64,000 nt of DNA from contig NZ_CP033929.1 of NCBI RefSeq assembly GCF_003815915.1, positions 1,488,001 to 1,552,000 on the forward strand, given 5' to 3'. The notes below the pieces were generated by a model. The model saw nothing but the letters and a program-made list of their open reading frames with translations. It was not told where the DNA came from and searched no databases. This document shows positions 49,898 through 59,055 of this stretch, one piece after another. Within the stretch, counting starts at the first letter, position 1, and each line of letters starts with the position of its first letter. This DNA is from Chryseobacterium indoltheticum (GTDB lineage: Bacteria > Bacteroidota > Bacteroidia > Flavobacteriales > Weeksellaceae). Made by a program: the position numbers and the translations under genes.

Positions 49898-52800
49898 ACA
49901 CATATTATACGAAAACGGAGTTAAGGAGATCTTCAAATTGATTGTTCCGGAAGGTATTCATACTGGAACTTATGAAATTGAAAAGCCTGACGGATGGGAT
50001 GATCTTGATTCCAAAGTAAATATTGATGAAGAATTGTTTTTCGTTAAAGATTTTATTATTGGCGATAACGAAAAGCTAAGATTCTTTCAATATAGCCATA
50101 AAACAGCTTTTGATATAATAAAAGCAGTTTACAAAGAACAGGGATGCGATGGGTTAATAAATTTTAAATGGATTGCTGTAAAGGATGGAATTGAGTATGA
50201 TTTACTGAAAGATAATTTCGATGTTAATTTGGGTAAATATTCAGAATCTTTTGAAGTATCTATGTTTAAAATAGAACTTGAAATAAAAAAAAGTGAAGCG
50301 CAAAACAAATTATTTACCCGGGAAGAAACTACTGTAGATCTATTTGCCGTTAAGGATTTAGATGAAAATGATATTGATCCGGTTCAGACTTTTGACATTG
50401 GGTACAAAAAGGGTGATAAAGGATTATCTAATTTCTACACTTATGATGTTTCTCAATTTAGATATGGCGGTGTAACACCGGGGTTCAAGTTTGTTTTTTT
50501 CTCTTTTAAAAGATCCGATGAATACGAATTTGGTAACAACACTAATAACTATACGAGTTATACTAATCTTGATACGTCCCTATTTGCACGTAGATATCAA
50601 GGCGATTTTGTTTCTACTAATATTTCATTACCTAATTTAAAGGTAGAAATAAGCAATTTAGAAGTTGAAGTGAATAAAGGTAGTGGAGTCATGGCGAATG
50701 CTTCTTTATATGCTTTGGTTAAAAATGGAGTAACTGGAGTGCGATCGGTGAAACTTGCAGATACAGTATCGGGTATAATTAAGATTGATAATCAGACCTT
50801 CAGCATAGGGAATTTAAATCCTGGAGAAAATTTGACATTTGAAATAAACAGCAATGAAGATGTTAACATCGGATTGTTCCCAATTAAAGAGAATACCAGC
50901 ATTGAAATTACTACTAATTTAGAATCTCCACTTGTTAAAACAAAAGGCGTAAGATTAATATCTGCTTTAGATCAATTAGTTAAAAATTATACATCATCTT
51001 CCTTATCAGTTATAAGTAATACGATTGGAGTTAACGGGGCCTTTTATAATACATGTATATCCACAGGAATGTATCTTAGGGGATTACCTGCTGTGTATCT
51101 AAATCAAAAAATTAAAACGTCTTTTAAAAACACATTATCAGAAGGCGCTGCCAAATTGCTATGTCTTGGATTCGATATTCTGAATAGTAATGTTGTTGTT
51201 GAAGATATGACGTATTTCTTTAAAGATGTGAAAGTATATGATCTATCAGAGAAACTTTATCTTCAGGATGGATACAAGATTGAAAATGATAAAGATTTAG
51301 TATTTAATACTTTGCTTTTCGGTTCCAAGAAATTTTCAACAAATGTAAAAGAGGATATCAAAAACTTCACGACTTCTTCAGAATCCAATACACCGATAAA
51401 ATCAATTAAAAACAAGCTTGACAAGCAAACATCACTTATTATTGATGAATTTAAAATCAAGGAGTTGATTGAAGACAAAAGTTCATCTACAAATGATAAC
51501 GATGATGATTTGGTTTTGATCGATTTAGTTCAGACAACTGACGTTTGGGATAATGGAGTTTTCGAAAATACTGTTCATTCCAACGTGGGCGGATTTTTGG
51601 AATTAAATTGCACGGCAACACCTTTCGATACTACTTTGATCGAGGTGGGAAATATTGTTCAAATTACAGAAGGAAAGAATGCTGGATCATGGACTGTTCT
51701 GAGTATTGTCACTTCGAAAATGACCCTTAATAAAACATCAAGCATCGAAACTGGAGTAAACGATACGCCAATTAGATACAGGATAGCAGAATTAACCAAA
51801 AACAGGACTAAGGAAGGATTTACCGACAATGCAAATATCCGTAATTTCGATACGGCAACCAATATTCGACATAATCCAAAATATCACATGGCAAGGTGGT
51901 TTAAATGGTTTGGCTCTGGATTAAGAAAAAAGCTAAATAGTGAATTGATCAAAATCACTAATTACAAAAATAACTCTGAAGCTCAGATGAGAATTAATTC
52001 CGAAGATCTAGCTAATGAACTTCCGGATTTAGTAACTGTAGGCTCTGATGAAACTTTAGGAAGATTGAGATCTTATTCGGAAACTTTGTTCAATGGTGAT
52101 ACAATTTCAATTTCTTACACATCGGTAACGTTTGAAGAGTTTATTGCTATTTATGAATCTTGGAAGTATGGAATAGGATATGATCGAATGAGAAGTAGGG
52201 GATATTTATCTTGTAACACGCCTGATGGTATTTATGATGTTTTTCCGTTTGGCGAAGGTGCTTTTTCACATAATAAAAGTGAAAACGTTTTAACTATCAA
52301 CGGAAAAGTAAAAGGCAAATCAGTAGATAATCCTACACTTCTAAGTGTTGAGCAATTGACTAAAGATACTGTCCGGTTAATCTGGGAGTATAATCAAGAT
52401 TATATTAATGCTACTACGAAAATACAATACTCTATTGATGGTGTGAATTGGACTACTTTGAAAGAAATATTTAATGTTAAAACAGATGATGTTCAATCAA
52501 TTCTGTTTTTCAATATAATGACAGGTACACCGGTGTACTTTAGAGTTATTGTTTCTACGGCAGATTATTATAATAAGCAATCGAATACGATAATGATAAA
52601 CTGGAGATTCAATGATTGGATTTATAGCGAAATAGAACGAACTATTGATACGGCTTGTGGAACAAGCATATTAAGATTTCAGCTTTACGGAACTGGGAAT
52701 TTTGACATTAATTGGAATTTCTTATCAGCTCCCGGGGGTGGTTTCTTTTTAGTAAGTGATGATCTAGGAAATGAGATTGTAAGCACTTATACACCTTACG

Positions 52801-53081
52801 GTGTTGATAGTGATGATACGGTAAGTTCTAATCACGTTTTAAATAATGAAGCTTTTGTTTTTAACGTTCAGCTAAAACCAACTGATAATGATGGAACAAA
52901 CATTCTTCAATGCAATTTTGGAAATAATCTAGTTATAACAAGATCAAATTTATTTATTAATATAAAAAATACTGTAGATAATTCAGAGTTCAATACTGAT
53001 GTGAAGGTAAGAGCAGTTAAAAGATATCAACCTCCGTTTGAGCCGGGAGGACCTTTTGATCCATCTACGGATCCTTTTTAA
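49884..53081 (+). CDS. Large tail protein with a fibronectin-like domain
   Basis: 1065 residues after the tape measure. The N-terminal 150 residues fit a distal-tail-like start. A middle Ig-like region is followed at about 810-900 by an Fn3-like domain (TLLSVEQLTKDTVRLIWEYN, TTKIQYSIDGVNWTTLKEIF). The C-terminus is Pro/Gly-rich (PPFEPGGPFDP). Probably a tail-tip or central fibre protein. Confidence 0.7.
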   Translation: MIPIKHILYENGVKEIFKLIVPEGIHTGTYEIEKPDGWDDLDSKVNIDEELFFVKDFIIGDNEKLRFFQYSHKTAFDIIKAVYKEQGCDGLINFKWIAVKDGIEYDLLKDNFDVNLGKYSESFEVSMFKIELEIKKSEAQNKLFTREETTVDLFAVKDLDENDIDPVQTFDIGYKKGDKGLSNFYTYDVSQFRYGGVTPGFKFVFFSFKRSDEYEFGNNTNNYTSYTNLDTSLFARRYQGDFVSTNISLPNLKVEISNLEVEVNKGSGVMANASLYALVKNGVTGVRSVKLADTVSGIIKIDNQTFSIGNLNPGENLTFEINSNEDVNIGLFPIKENTSIEITTNLESPLVKTKGVRLISALDQLVKNYTSSSLSVISNTIGVNGAFYNTCISTGMYLRGLPAVYLNQKIKTSFKNTLSEGAAKLLCLGFDILNSNVVVEDMTYFFKDVKVYDLSEKLYLQDGYKIENDKDLVFNTLLFGSKKFSTNVKEDIKNFTTSSESNTPIKSIKNKLDKQTSLIIDEFKIKELIEDKSSSTNDNDDDLVLIDLVQTTDVWDNGVFENTVHSNVGGFLELNCTATPFDTTLIEVGNIVQITEGKNAGSWTVLSIVTSKMTLNKTSSIETGVNDTPIRYRIAELTKNRTKEGFTDNANIRNFDTATNIRHNPKYHMARWFKWFGSGLRKKLNSELIKITNYKNNSEAQMRINSEDLANELPDLVTVGSDETLGRLRSYSETLFNGDTISISYTSVTFEEFIAIYESWKYGIGYDRMRSRGYLSCNTPDGIYDVFPFGEGAFSHNKSENVLTINGKVKGKSVDNPTLLSVEQLTKDTVRLIWEYNQDYINATTKIQYSIDGVNWTTLKEIFNVKTDDVQSILFFNIMTGTPVYFRVIVSTADYYNKQSNTIMINWRFNDWIYSEIERTIDTACGTSILRFQLYGTGNFDINWNFLSAPGGGFFLVSDDLGNEIVSTYTPYGVDSDDTVSSNHVLNNEAFVFNVQLKPTDNDGTNILQCNFGNNLVITRSNLFINIKNTVDNSEFNTDVKVRAVKRYQPPFEPGGPFDPSTDPF

Positions 53082-53083
53082 AA

Positions 53084-53123
53084 GCGCACACAATTAATCC
53101 TAACATTATGCACATTAGTTTTG
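53084..53123 (+). promoter_or_regulatory. Phage-type late promoter, copy 3
   Basis: The same 24-bp block (53084-53107), 8 bp, and -7 TAGTTTTG (53116-53123). It begins 3 bp after the stop of the large tail gene. The geometry makes ATG 53141 (17 bp after the -7) the start of the next gene. Confidence 0.82.
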
Positions 53124-53140
53124 TGCATAATGTTTTATTT

Positions 53141-54004
53141 ATGCAGCGATTCTGGTACCATAGCCCCGTAAGATTCTACAAGACACTTGAAGAGTTGGAG
53201 GACATGACCAATCCGCAAAACACTCAATATTTCGGACACGTTAACAATCCTTACCCTTTAGAAGTAAACTCTTATCATAGATTTTTAATCCCAAATTATC
53301 AAAATGAAGTTGAATCAGAAGATTTACAACTTTGGTTGGATGAAATTCAGGTCCCATGTGAATTTGGTATACTTGACGGAAAGCTTGTTAGAGTTACTTT
53401 TGTTTCTTTTGAAGAAATTCAGGGGCATTTTGAAATAAAAAATGAATTGGGTGAAACTCTATTCTACTCTAATTGTGTTAGATTCTTAGACAGTACTGAT
53501 GATGAAGGAAGAAAGCATATCCGAATAGCAACCAAGCATAATTATAACCGAGGTCTATTCACCTTTTTAGGCGATAATCATGATTGGATGGTGACGAGCC
53601 TTCCGGGATATTGCTTTGGGCAATTTGATATTGATGAAGATGTGAAAAGTGCAAAAGCAGGGAAATTAAGTTCTACAGTTATTAATGATGCTTGGTTAGA
53701 AGAGAATGTTAAATACGAATTTGCAATCTATGGCGATAACAATATTCTTTCATTCATCACAGTTCATTCCACTAATAATGAATTCTATATTGATGGAACA
53801 AAACGCACTCGAAAAGAAAAACCAGAATACGAAGAATTTTCTCCGACTCTAACGATGAAATTTTCAAACCAGAAGGATGAGAAGGGAATGAATATTTTCT
53901 TGGATGAAGAAAAAATCTTTGAAGATGTTATGAAGCAAGTTTTAGGAAATGAATTAAAAACAATCATCTACACCTTTAAAGGTCTGGATGCAATAAAAGT
54001 ATAA
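53141..54004 (+). CDS. Tail-module protein of unknown function
   Basis: 287 residues from ATG 53141, chosen because the earlier ATG 53108 lies inside the promoter. Beta-rich, with GDNHDWMVTSLPGYCFGQFD. It precedes the fibre gene by 2 bp. Possibly a fibre-attachment protein. Not recognised. Confidence 0.6.
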   Translation: MQRFWYHSPVRFYKTLEELEDMTNPQNTQYFGHVNNPYPLEVNSYHRFLIPNYQNEVESEDLQLWLDEIQVPCEFGILDGKLVRVTFVSFEEIQGHFEIKNELGETLFYSNCVRFLDSTDDEGRKHIRIATKHNYNRGLFTFLGDNHDWMVTSLPGYCFGQFDIDEDVKSAKAGKLSSTVINDAWLEENVKYEFAIYGDNNILSFITVHSTNNEFYIDGTKRTRKEKPEYEEFSPTLTMKFSNQKDEKGMNIFLDEEKIFEDVMKQVLGNELKTIIYTFKGLDAIKV

Positions 54005-54006
54005 CT

Positions 54007-56463
54007 ATGATAATAACCCCGGAAATAGCGCAGGAATTAGGATTAACACCAATCCAAGTGGTTGAGCTTAATAAATTACTTGCATTTATAAATGTTAAAT
54101 CAGTCAGTGAACTGACAGAAGTGTTGAATCCTGTAGATGGGAACATTCCTTTTGAAGCTGCTGACGGAACTCTATATAAAGTGCCTATTAATACATTTTA
54201 TCAATTGATTGGAGGGTTAGCAAAACCAATATCTCCGAGTGATGCTACTCCTACGGTTATAGGATGGTATAAGCCCCGTGTTTATTCAGCTGATCCAGGA
54301 ACGAATTACCCTAATTTGGATGATTTAAAAGCAGTTGAAGGATATGACACTTTATTTTATTTTGACGGCACGGATTGGATAGATATTGCTAACAGGTATG
54401 GAGTGAGGTCTATTAATGATATTGAAAAAACATCAACTGTTGGTCTGGTGGATACTTATAATATTACTTTTACAGACGGATCTACTCCTACTACTTTTGA
54501 GGTTACAAACGGAAAATCTATTACAGATTGGACAGCATCCAATTATGTAGAAAAGAGCACTGTTATTAAAAACGGTTCTATATATTATTTATCTGATGGA
54601 CAAACAGCAACATCTTCTGATATTCCCGGAGTTAGTTCTAAATGGGTTTTAAAGATATCAGGTGCAGGAGTTTTAGATTTAGACAAAAACTTCCCTTTGA
54701 GTTCAGGATTTTACACACCTGATACGGCTCGATTGGCAGTGCCAGTTGCATTGAGAAGAGCAGGGCTAATAATTTACTATGCAACAGCAACTGATCATAT
54801 TATAGAGAAATTTAATTCAAGTGTTTTGAGCCAATGGACGGTATCGACCCATTGGATTCGATATACAGATATAAATGATTTAAAGAAACATAATGTTAGC
54901 GGTTTTTTACTCCCTGATTCAGTTCTCACAAATTACAATGCGGATTCTATTATAAATCTTGGCAAAGTTAATTACGTGGAAAATTCAGATCAGTTATATA
55001 TCAGTGTTTTAAAAAAAACACCGCCCGTTTTTCAAGTTTCCAATGACTCAGGAGTTTTAATTGGTAGTTATGCTGTTTCAACAGGAACAGGAACTGGTGT
55101 TAAAGAAATAGAAATTAAAAATGTAGGTTCAAACCCAGGAACTACAACACTATTTAAAGCTTTGGTGAATTGGGATTTGCTAAAGGAAAATGACAATTTA
55201 CAGCAACAATTACATATTAACACAACGGTAAATTATCTCAATGATTTGCCTAAGCAGGTCGATTCTAAACTGCAAAATGTAATTGTAAAAGATAATTTTT
55301 ATTTAAAATCAGAAAACTTCTTTGATAAAAATGATCCAAATATTCTACAAGAGAAATGGATTCCGTCGAATTCGACCACAGGAACCCCTGAGGTAACGAC
55401 ATTAGCCAGTATACTAACAGGATTTATCGGACCGTTTAAAACGGGCGATAAAGTTAATGCTACGATATTTGGAAATCCAGACAAACACCCGCCAGCTTGG
55501 ATAGCGGTATTTGATGAGAATAAAAATATTATAACTAAATCATCTATATTATTATTAGGTTATGACGGTTATACAATGTTAGAGGGTGAGAAATATATAC
55601 GTATTGCGCCTAGAAAAACAGATATTCCATTAACGGATGTACCTAATTTAATGGTTACAGCTAATCAAAGAATAACATCTCCTTATATTCCTTATGGCTA
55701 CTCAAAATATTTAAATCCATTAAATACAATCGTTACGGGTGGTGTAAGATCAAATCAAACAGGTGTTGTGTTTGCCGATTCAATAGGGGAATTGTCAAAC
55801 TGGACAAACATAGCAGGTAAATTATTAGGCTGTAATTTAATTAATTGTGCTATTGGAGGAACAAGAATGGCTCTACATCAAATAACTCCTAACGATTATG
55901 ATGCATTTTCCGCCTATAATCTCGCCGAGGCTGTAGTGTCTGGAAACTGGAGCAGACAAGAAGCGGCAGCAATTGCGATTCGAGATAATACGGGCGATGA
56001 CAATGTTTACATAGTTAACAGAATGAAAGCCATAAACTGGGCGCTAGTCGACTTTATTGTTTTAGCGTTCGGAACGAATGATCTAACGGGAGGGACTTGC
56101 CCAATTGGAACGAATGCCGATAATACGGGTACAACAATTAAAGGTGCAATGAACTTGTTTTTATCTAAGATTCAAACCGCTTTTCCAAAAATTGAAATAC
56201 TTGTTATTACTCCCATATACAGAAATATTGAAGGTGTGAGTTCCGATACATATGCAAATGGTAGGACTCCACCCGTGACAATGAAAGGTATTATCGATGC
56301 TGAAGAAGAAATTGCTAAAATAAATCACATTGATGTTTTAACCATGTATGATAATTTAGGTATGAATGCTAAAACATTGACAACTTATACAGTTGATGGA
56401 ACGCACTTATCTGATTTTGGCGCACAAAAATATGCTTTAAAAGTAGCAAATAAATTAGGATAG
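54007..56463 (+). CDS. Tail fibre with C-terminal SGNH hydrolase
   Basis: 818 residues. The N-terminal 1-120 has a fibre-type start and a short domain (YDTLFYFDGTDWIDIANRYG). The middle is repetitive beta. From about 580 an SGNH/GDSL fold: block I FADSIGELSNW (Ser), block III AFGTNDL (Asn), block V DGTHLSDFGA (Asp, His). This would be an esterase acting on host surface sugars, as a receptor-binding or capsule-modifying enzyme. The substrate is unknown. Confidence 0.8.
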   Translation: MIITPEIAQELGLTPIQVVELNKLLAFINVKSVSELTEVLNPVDGNIPFEAADGTLYKVPINTFYQLIGGLAKPISPSDATPTVIGWYKPRVYSADPGTNYPNLDDLKAVEGYDTLFYFDGTDWIDIANRYGVRSINDIEKTSTVGLVDTYNITFTDGSTPTTFEVTNGKSITDWTASNYVEKSTVIKNGSIYYLSDGQTATSSDIPGVSSKWVLKISGAGVLDLDKNFPLSSGFYTPDTARLAVPVALRRAGLIIYYATATDHIIEKFNSSVLSQWTVSTHWIRYTDINDLKKHNVSGFLLPDSVLTNYNADSIINLGKVNYVENSDQLYISVLKKTPPVFQVSNDSGVLIGSYAVSTGTGTGVKEIEIKNVGSNPGTTTLFKALVNWDLLKENDNLQQQLHINTTVNYLNDLPKQVDSKLQNVIVKDNFYLKSENFFDKNDPNILQEKWIPSNSTTGTPEVTTLASILTGFIGPFKTGDKVNATIFGNPDKHPPAWIAVFDENKNIITKSSILLLGYDGYTMLEGEKYIRIAPRKTDIPLTDVPNLMVTANQRITSPYIPYGYSKYLNPLNTIVTGGVRSNQTGVVFADSIGELSNWTNIAGKLLGCNLINCAIGGTRMALHQITPNDYDAFSAYNLAEAVVSGNWSRQEAAAIAIRDNTGDDNVYIVNRMKAINWALVDFIVLAFGTNDLTGGTCPIGTNADNTGTTIKGAMNLFLSKIQTAFPKIEILVITPIYRNIEGVSSDTYANGRTPPVTMKGIIDAEEEIAKINHIDVLTMYDNLGMNAKTLTTYTVDGTHLSDFGAQKYALKVANKLG

Positions 56464-56514
56464 GTACTATGAACAACATAACTCTATACAGAACAGTTCA
56501 CATATTGATAACTT

Positions 56515-57060
56515 ATGATTAAGCAATTTATAATAAATAATCTTCTTGCAATCCATTCAAGCGGCGTGGGTGGTAAGATGTGGTCGTCTTTGCAATTGGC
56601 TCTGGTTCCAGCTGTTGGATTGACGATTTCCGAACGAATTACTGGATGGTATCTTGAGAGTTATGTTTTCATATTTATTTTGGGATTTGCTATTATAGCT
56701 GATTTGGTAGCGGGAGTTTGGAAGCATATGAAATTCAATACTTTTTCACCAAAGAAAATGATGATCGGTTTTAGTCAAAAAATAGGATTGGTGATTCTTG
56801 TGTATTTTCTTACGGAAGCGTTTATACAAATCATAGCAGATGCAGAACTTGATAGTATCTATTTTAAAGTAGCGTCTAAAATAATGATTTTCATATATCC
56901 GGCAGGGAATGCTTTGGTTAACATAGGAATAATAACAGATGGTAAATTCCCGCCTTTAGCATTTTTAAGAAAATTTGAAAAATTCAACAAAACATTAAAT
57001 ATTAATGATCTAAATCTAAAAAACAATGAAACAGATATTGATTCTAATTCTGCTGACTAG
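56515..57060 (+). CDS. Holin
   Basis: 181 residues with about four hydrophobic segments (LESYVFIFILGFAIIADLVA; IGLVILVYFLTEAFIQIIA; VASKIMIFIYPAGNALVNIG), and a polar C-terminus. The pattern and the SPKKMMIGFSQKI linker resemble the phage_holin_4 family. It precedes spanin and endolysin genes, as expected for lysis. Overlaps the spanin gene by 35 bp. Confidence 0.8.
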   Translation: MIKQFIINNLLAIHSSGVGGKMWSSLQLALVPAVGLTISERITGWYLESYVFIFILGFAIIADLVAGVWKHMKFNTFSPKKMMIGFSQKIGLVILVYFLTEAFIQIIADAELDSIYFKVASKIMIFIYPAGNALVNIGIITDGKFPPLAFLRKFEKFNKTLNINDLNLKNNETDIDSNSAD

Positions 57061-57592
57061 CTTATTGCTGGGTTGTAGGACAAAACATAAAATGGTCTCT
57101 TTCACAAAGGAAGGAAAGACTGAAGTTGAACGTGTAAAACTTGATTCTGTAAAAGAAATAATCCGAAAGGATGAAACTAAAAAAATTACAGATCAGGTCG
57201 TAAAAAAGAAGGTTGAAGATTTCTCTGGCGACATCATCATCAAAGGCAAGGCAGATTCTTTAACTCCATTGGTATATCATAATGTAGTTGGTAAAGATAC
57301 ATTACAAAGTATTTTGATAAAAGGAAATGCAGACTTCACCATTAGTAACCACTATAAAAAAGCCGAAGAAAAGACTGAAGGATGTAAGAAAGAAGAATCT
57401 ACAAACTTTATTCAGGATCTCGCTAAAACCGCAGTTTCAAAAGAGACAATTAAAGATGTTGCATCCGCTGTAAGTACAAAAACCAATGATATCACTTCCA
57501 CAGGCTTTCAAGCCGGAACATGGATAGTAATTACAATTGTTGTGACCTTTTTAATATTCATCTTTTTCGTCTATAAATATTTTAAGAAATGA
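57026..57592 (+). CDS. Single-gene spanin-like lipoprotein
   Basis: 188 residues. Begins with a lipoprotein signal (MKQILILILLTSLLLGC, Cys17). A periplasmic charged/helical part follows. The end is a transmembrane helix (WIVITIVVTFLIFIFFVYKY, about 166-185) with a basic tail. An outer-membrane lipid anchor plus an inner-membrane C-terminal helix in one chain is the layout of a unimolecular spanin, which fuses the two membranes in the last lysis step. Inference from topology and lysis context. Confidence 0.72.
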   Translation: MKQILILILLTSLLLGCRTKHKMVSFTKEGKTEVERVKLDSVKEIIRKDETKKITDQVVKKKVEDFSGDIIIKGKADSLTPLVYHNVVGKDTLQSILIKGNADFTISNHYKKAEEKTEGCKKEESTNFIQDLAKTAVSKETIKDVASAVSTKTNDITSTGFQAGTWIVITIVVTFLIFIFFVYKYFKK

Positions 57593-58029
57593 AAACATCA
57601 CAAAAAGGAATCAATCTGATTTTATCATTTGAAGGATTTAGTTCTAAGCCTTATCTGGATTCTGCGGGAATTCCTACAATTGGCTACGGAAATACCTATT
57701 ATCCGGGCGGGAAAAAAGTAACCCTGAAAGATTCTTCAATCAGTAAAGAAAAAGGAGTAGAATTATTTTCATCTGTTTTACCGACGTATGAAAAAATAGT
57801 CAGCAATAAAATTAAAGTCGCTCTTACACAAAATCAATTTGATGCTCTTGTCTCGCATACTTACAACACAGGAGGATCTGATACTCTGTTTTCTTTGATC
57901 AATAAAAAAGCAAATTCAGAAACTATCAAAGATTGGTTTATCTCAAGATATATTACCGCCGGAGGAAAAACTTTAAACGGTTTAATCAGACGGAGAAAAG
58001 CTGAAGCAGAGTTGTTTTTTGCAAAATAA
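57589..58029 (+). CDS. Endolysin, GH24 lysozyme
   Basis: 146 residues. T4-lysozyme type catalytic triad: Glu15 in SFEGFSSKPYLDSAG, Asp24, Thr30 in IPTIGYG. The C-terminal part (NQFDALVSHTYNTG, GLIRRRKAEAELF) is typical. It cleaves peptidoglycan glycan strands. No signal peptide is visible, so release depends on the holin. Overlaps the spanin gene by 4 bp. Confidence 0.93.
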   Translation: MKTSQKGINLILSFEGFSSKPYLDSAGIPTIGYGNTYYPGGKKVTLKDSSISKEKGVELFSSVLPTYEKIVSNKIKVALTQNQFDALVSHTYNTGGSDTLFSLINKKANSETIKDWFISRYITAGGKTLNGLIRRRKAEAELFFAK

Positions 58030-58041
58030 CTTTGTTTAACA

Positions 58042-58078
58042 AAAAAATCCCCATCTAAGTAAGTGGGGACTTTTTTTT
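58042..58078. terminator. Bidirectional terminator after the lysis operon
   Basis: Stem TCCCCA / TGGGGA with an A7 run before and a T8 run after. Serves the lysis genes and the convergent minus gene at 58080. Confidence 0.85.
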
Positions 58079-58079
58079 A

Positions 58080-58301
58080 TTATTTTATCACGACGTAACC
58101 ATTTACTGGAATGACTGAACTTAAAATAATGATATTGTCACCAACTTCAATATGGCAATCTGCATGTATTGCGACACCATTTTGAGTTTCTTTTGTATAT
58201 AGCTGGATTAAAGGCTTGTCTTCATTAATATTAATCTTGATTTCAATCTTAAAATCTTCATCTGATTTTTTCCAATCTTTGTCTGTAAAGTGATGTGTCA
58301 T
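58080..58301 (-). CDS. Small hypothetical protein
   Basis: 73 residues starting MTHHFTDKDWKKSDEDFKIE, beta-like (LIQLYTKETQNGVAIHADCH, then DNIIILSSVIPVNGYVVIK). It is a lone minus-strand gene between the lysis and SOS modules. No family recognised. Confidence 0.55.
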   Translation of the reverse strand: MTHHFTDKDWKKSDEDFKIEIKININEDKPLIQLYTKETQNGVAIHADCHIEVGDNIIILSSVIPVNGYVVIK

Positions 58302-58458
58302 AATTATTTAATTTTTAAGCTGCCAATATATAGATGTTTTTCAAAATATAATACCGTAAAAACACGGGAAATTAGATAATATTAATATTTATCTATTATC
58401 TTGGTATGAATTTTGAAATTAAGAAAAAACCATCCAATTTATATATTCAAATTTATAA

Positions 58459-58496
58459 GAGAGCTTCCAACATCAATCCGGAAGCTCTCTTTTTTT
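58459..58496 (+). terminator. Strong terminator not linked to a known gene
   Basis: Perfect 10-bp stem GAGAGCTTCC / GGAAGCTCTC followed by T7. The nearest upstream plus-strand gene already has its own terminator at 58042. The only short frame (ATG 58405) runs through the hairpin and looks spurious, so this may end a small RNA. The rest of the 283-bp gap has an AT-rich near-palindrome (TAGATAA-N9-TTATCTA). Confidence 0.75.
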
Positions 58497-58580
58497 ATAC
58501 GTCAAGTTTTGACGTATTAGTCATTCATTTTTGCTGTGGATAAGTTGTGGATTTCTCTACAATTAAACTCCATAACTTTG
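58497..58580 (+). promoter_or_regulatory. Operator-like dyad and promoter of the SOS cassette
   Basis: Perfect inverted repeat TACGTCAA-N3-TTGACGTA (one more matching pair outside) at 58497-58517, then -7 TAACTTTG at 58573-58580, 4 nt before the ATG of the UmuD-like gene. The dyad may be the site of an SOS-type repressor. Confidence 0.55.
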
Positions 58581-58584
58581 CAAA

Positions 58585-59055
58585 ATGGAAGATGGAAATT
58601 TAGAAATATTTAAATTAGATAGTGCTGGGTCTTTGATTTTGAAGCCTTTAAACGAAAGCTTGAAAGCTGGCGGTTATGGTTCGTTTCCCAGTGCAGCACT
58701 AGATTTTCCCGATGATAGCATAGATTTCCTGAAGCTTTTAGTTAAAGATCCTATCACAACATTTCCTGGAAGAATCTCCGGAGATTCATTAAAAGATATT
58801 GGAGTTTTGGATGGTGATTGGTGCTTGATTCAAAAAGGTATAGAAGCTAAACCGAATGATATTGTTGCTGCAATTATCGAAAATCAGTTCTTCATCAAAA
58901 GATTTAAGCCTAAATACGATGACAATAATAAACTGCAGGAATTGAAGTTGAACTCTGAAAATCCTGATTTCTCAAATTTCGACATAAACGATGAAACTGA
59001 ATTCTTTCTATGGGGCGTGGTCACCTGGACATTTAGAAACTGGCGGAAATTATGA
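58585..59055 (+). CDS. UmuD-like S24 peptidase
   Basis: 156 residues. SGDSLKDIGVLDGDW has the catalytic Ser68; the Lys is at about 105 in ENQFFIKRF. An Ala28-Gly29 bond ahead of SFPSAALDF matches the UmuD cleavage site. No HTH domain, so UmuD-type and not a LexA-type repressor. It undergoes RecA-dependent self-cleavage and joins UmuC. Overlaps the next gene by 4 bp. Confidence 0.88.
   Translation: MEDGNLEIFKLDSAGSLILKPLNESLKAGGYGSFPSAALDFPDDSIDFLKLLVKDPITTFPGRISGDSLKDIGVLDGDWCLIQKGIEAKPNDIVAAIIENQFFIKRFKPKYDDNNKLQELKLNSENPDFSNFDINDETEFFLWGVVTWTFRNWRKL

Noticed and set aside
30957..53107. The three exact repeats as a CRISPR or transposon remnant
   Set aside because: They are 5-17 kb apart, each with a -7 element at fixed distance and a gene start after it; there is no spacer pattern or terminal inverted repeat.
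53108..53140. Earlier ATG for the tail gene at 53141
   Set aside because: It lies between the late promoter block and its -7 element, so it would not be transcribed from this promoter.
58405..58545. Short plus-strand frame running through the orphan terminator
   Set aside because: It reads through a strong hairpin and ends in a Phe/Cys-rich tail; no support as a gene.
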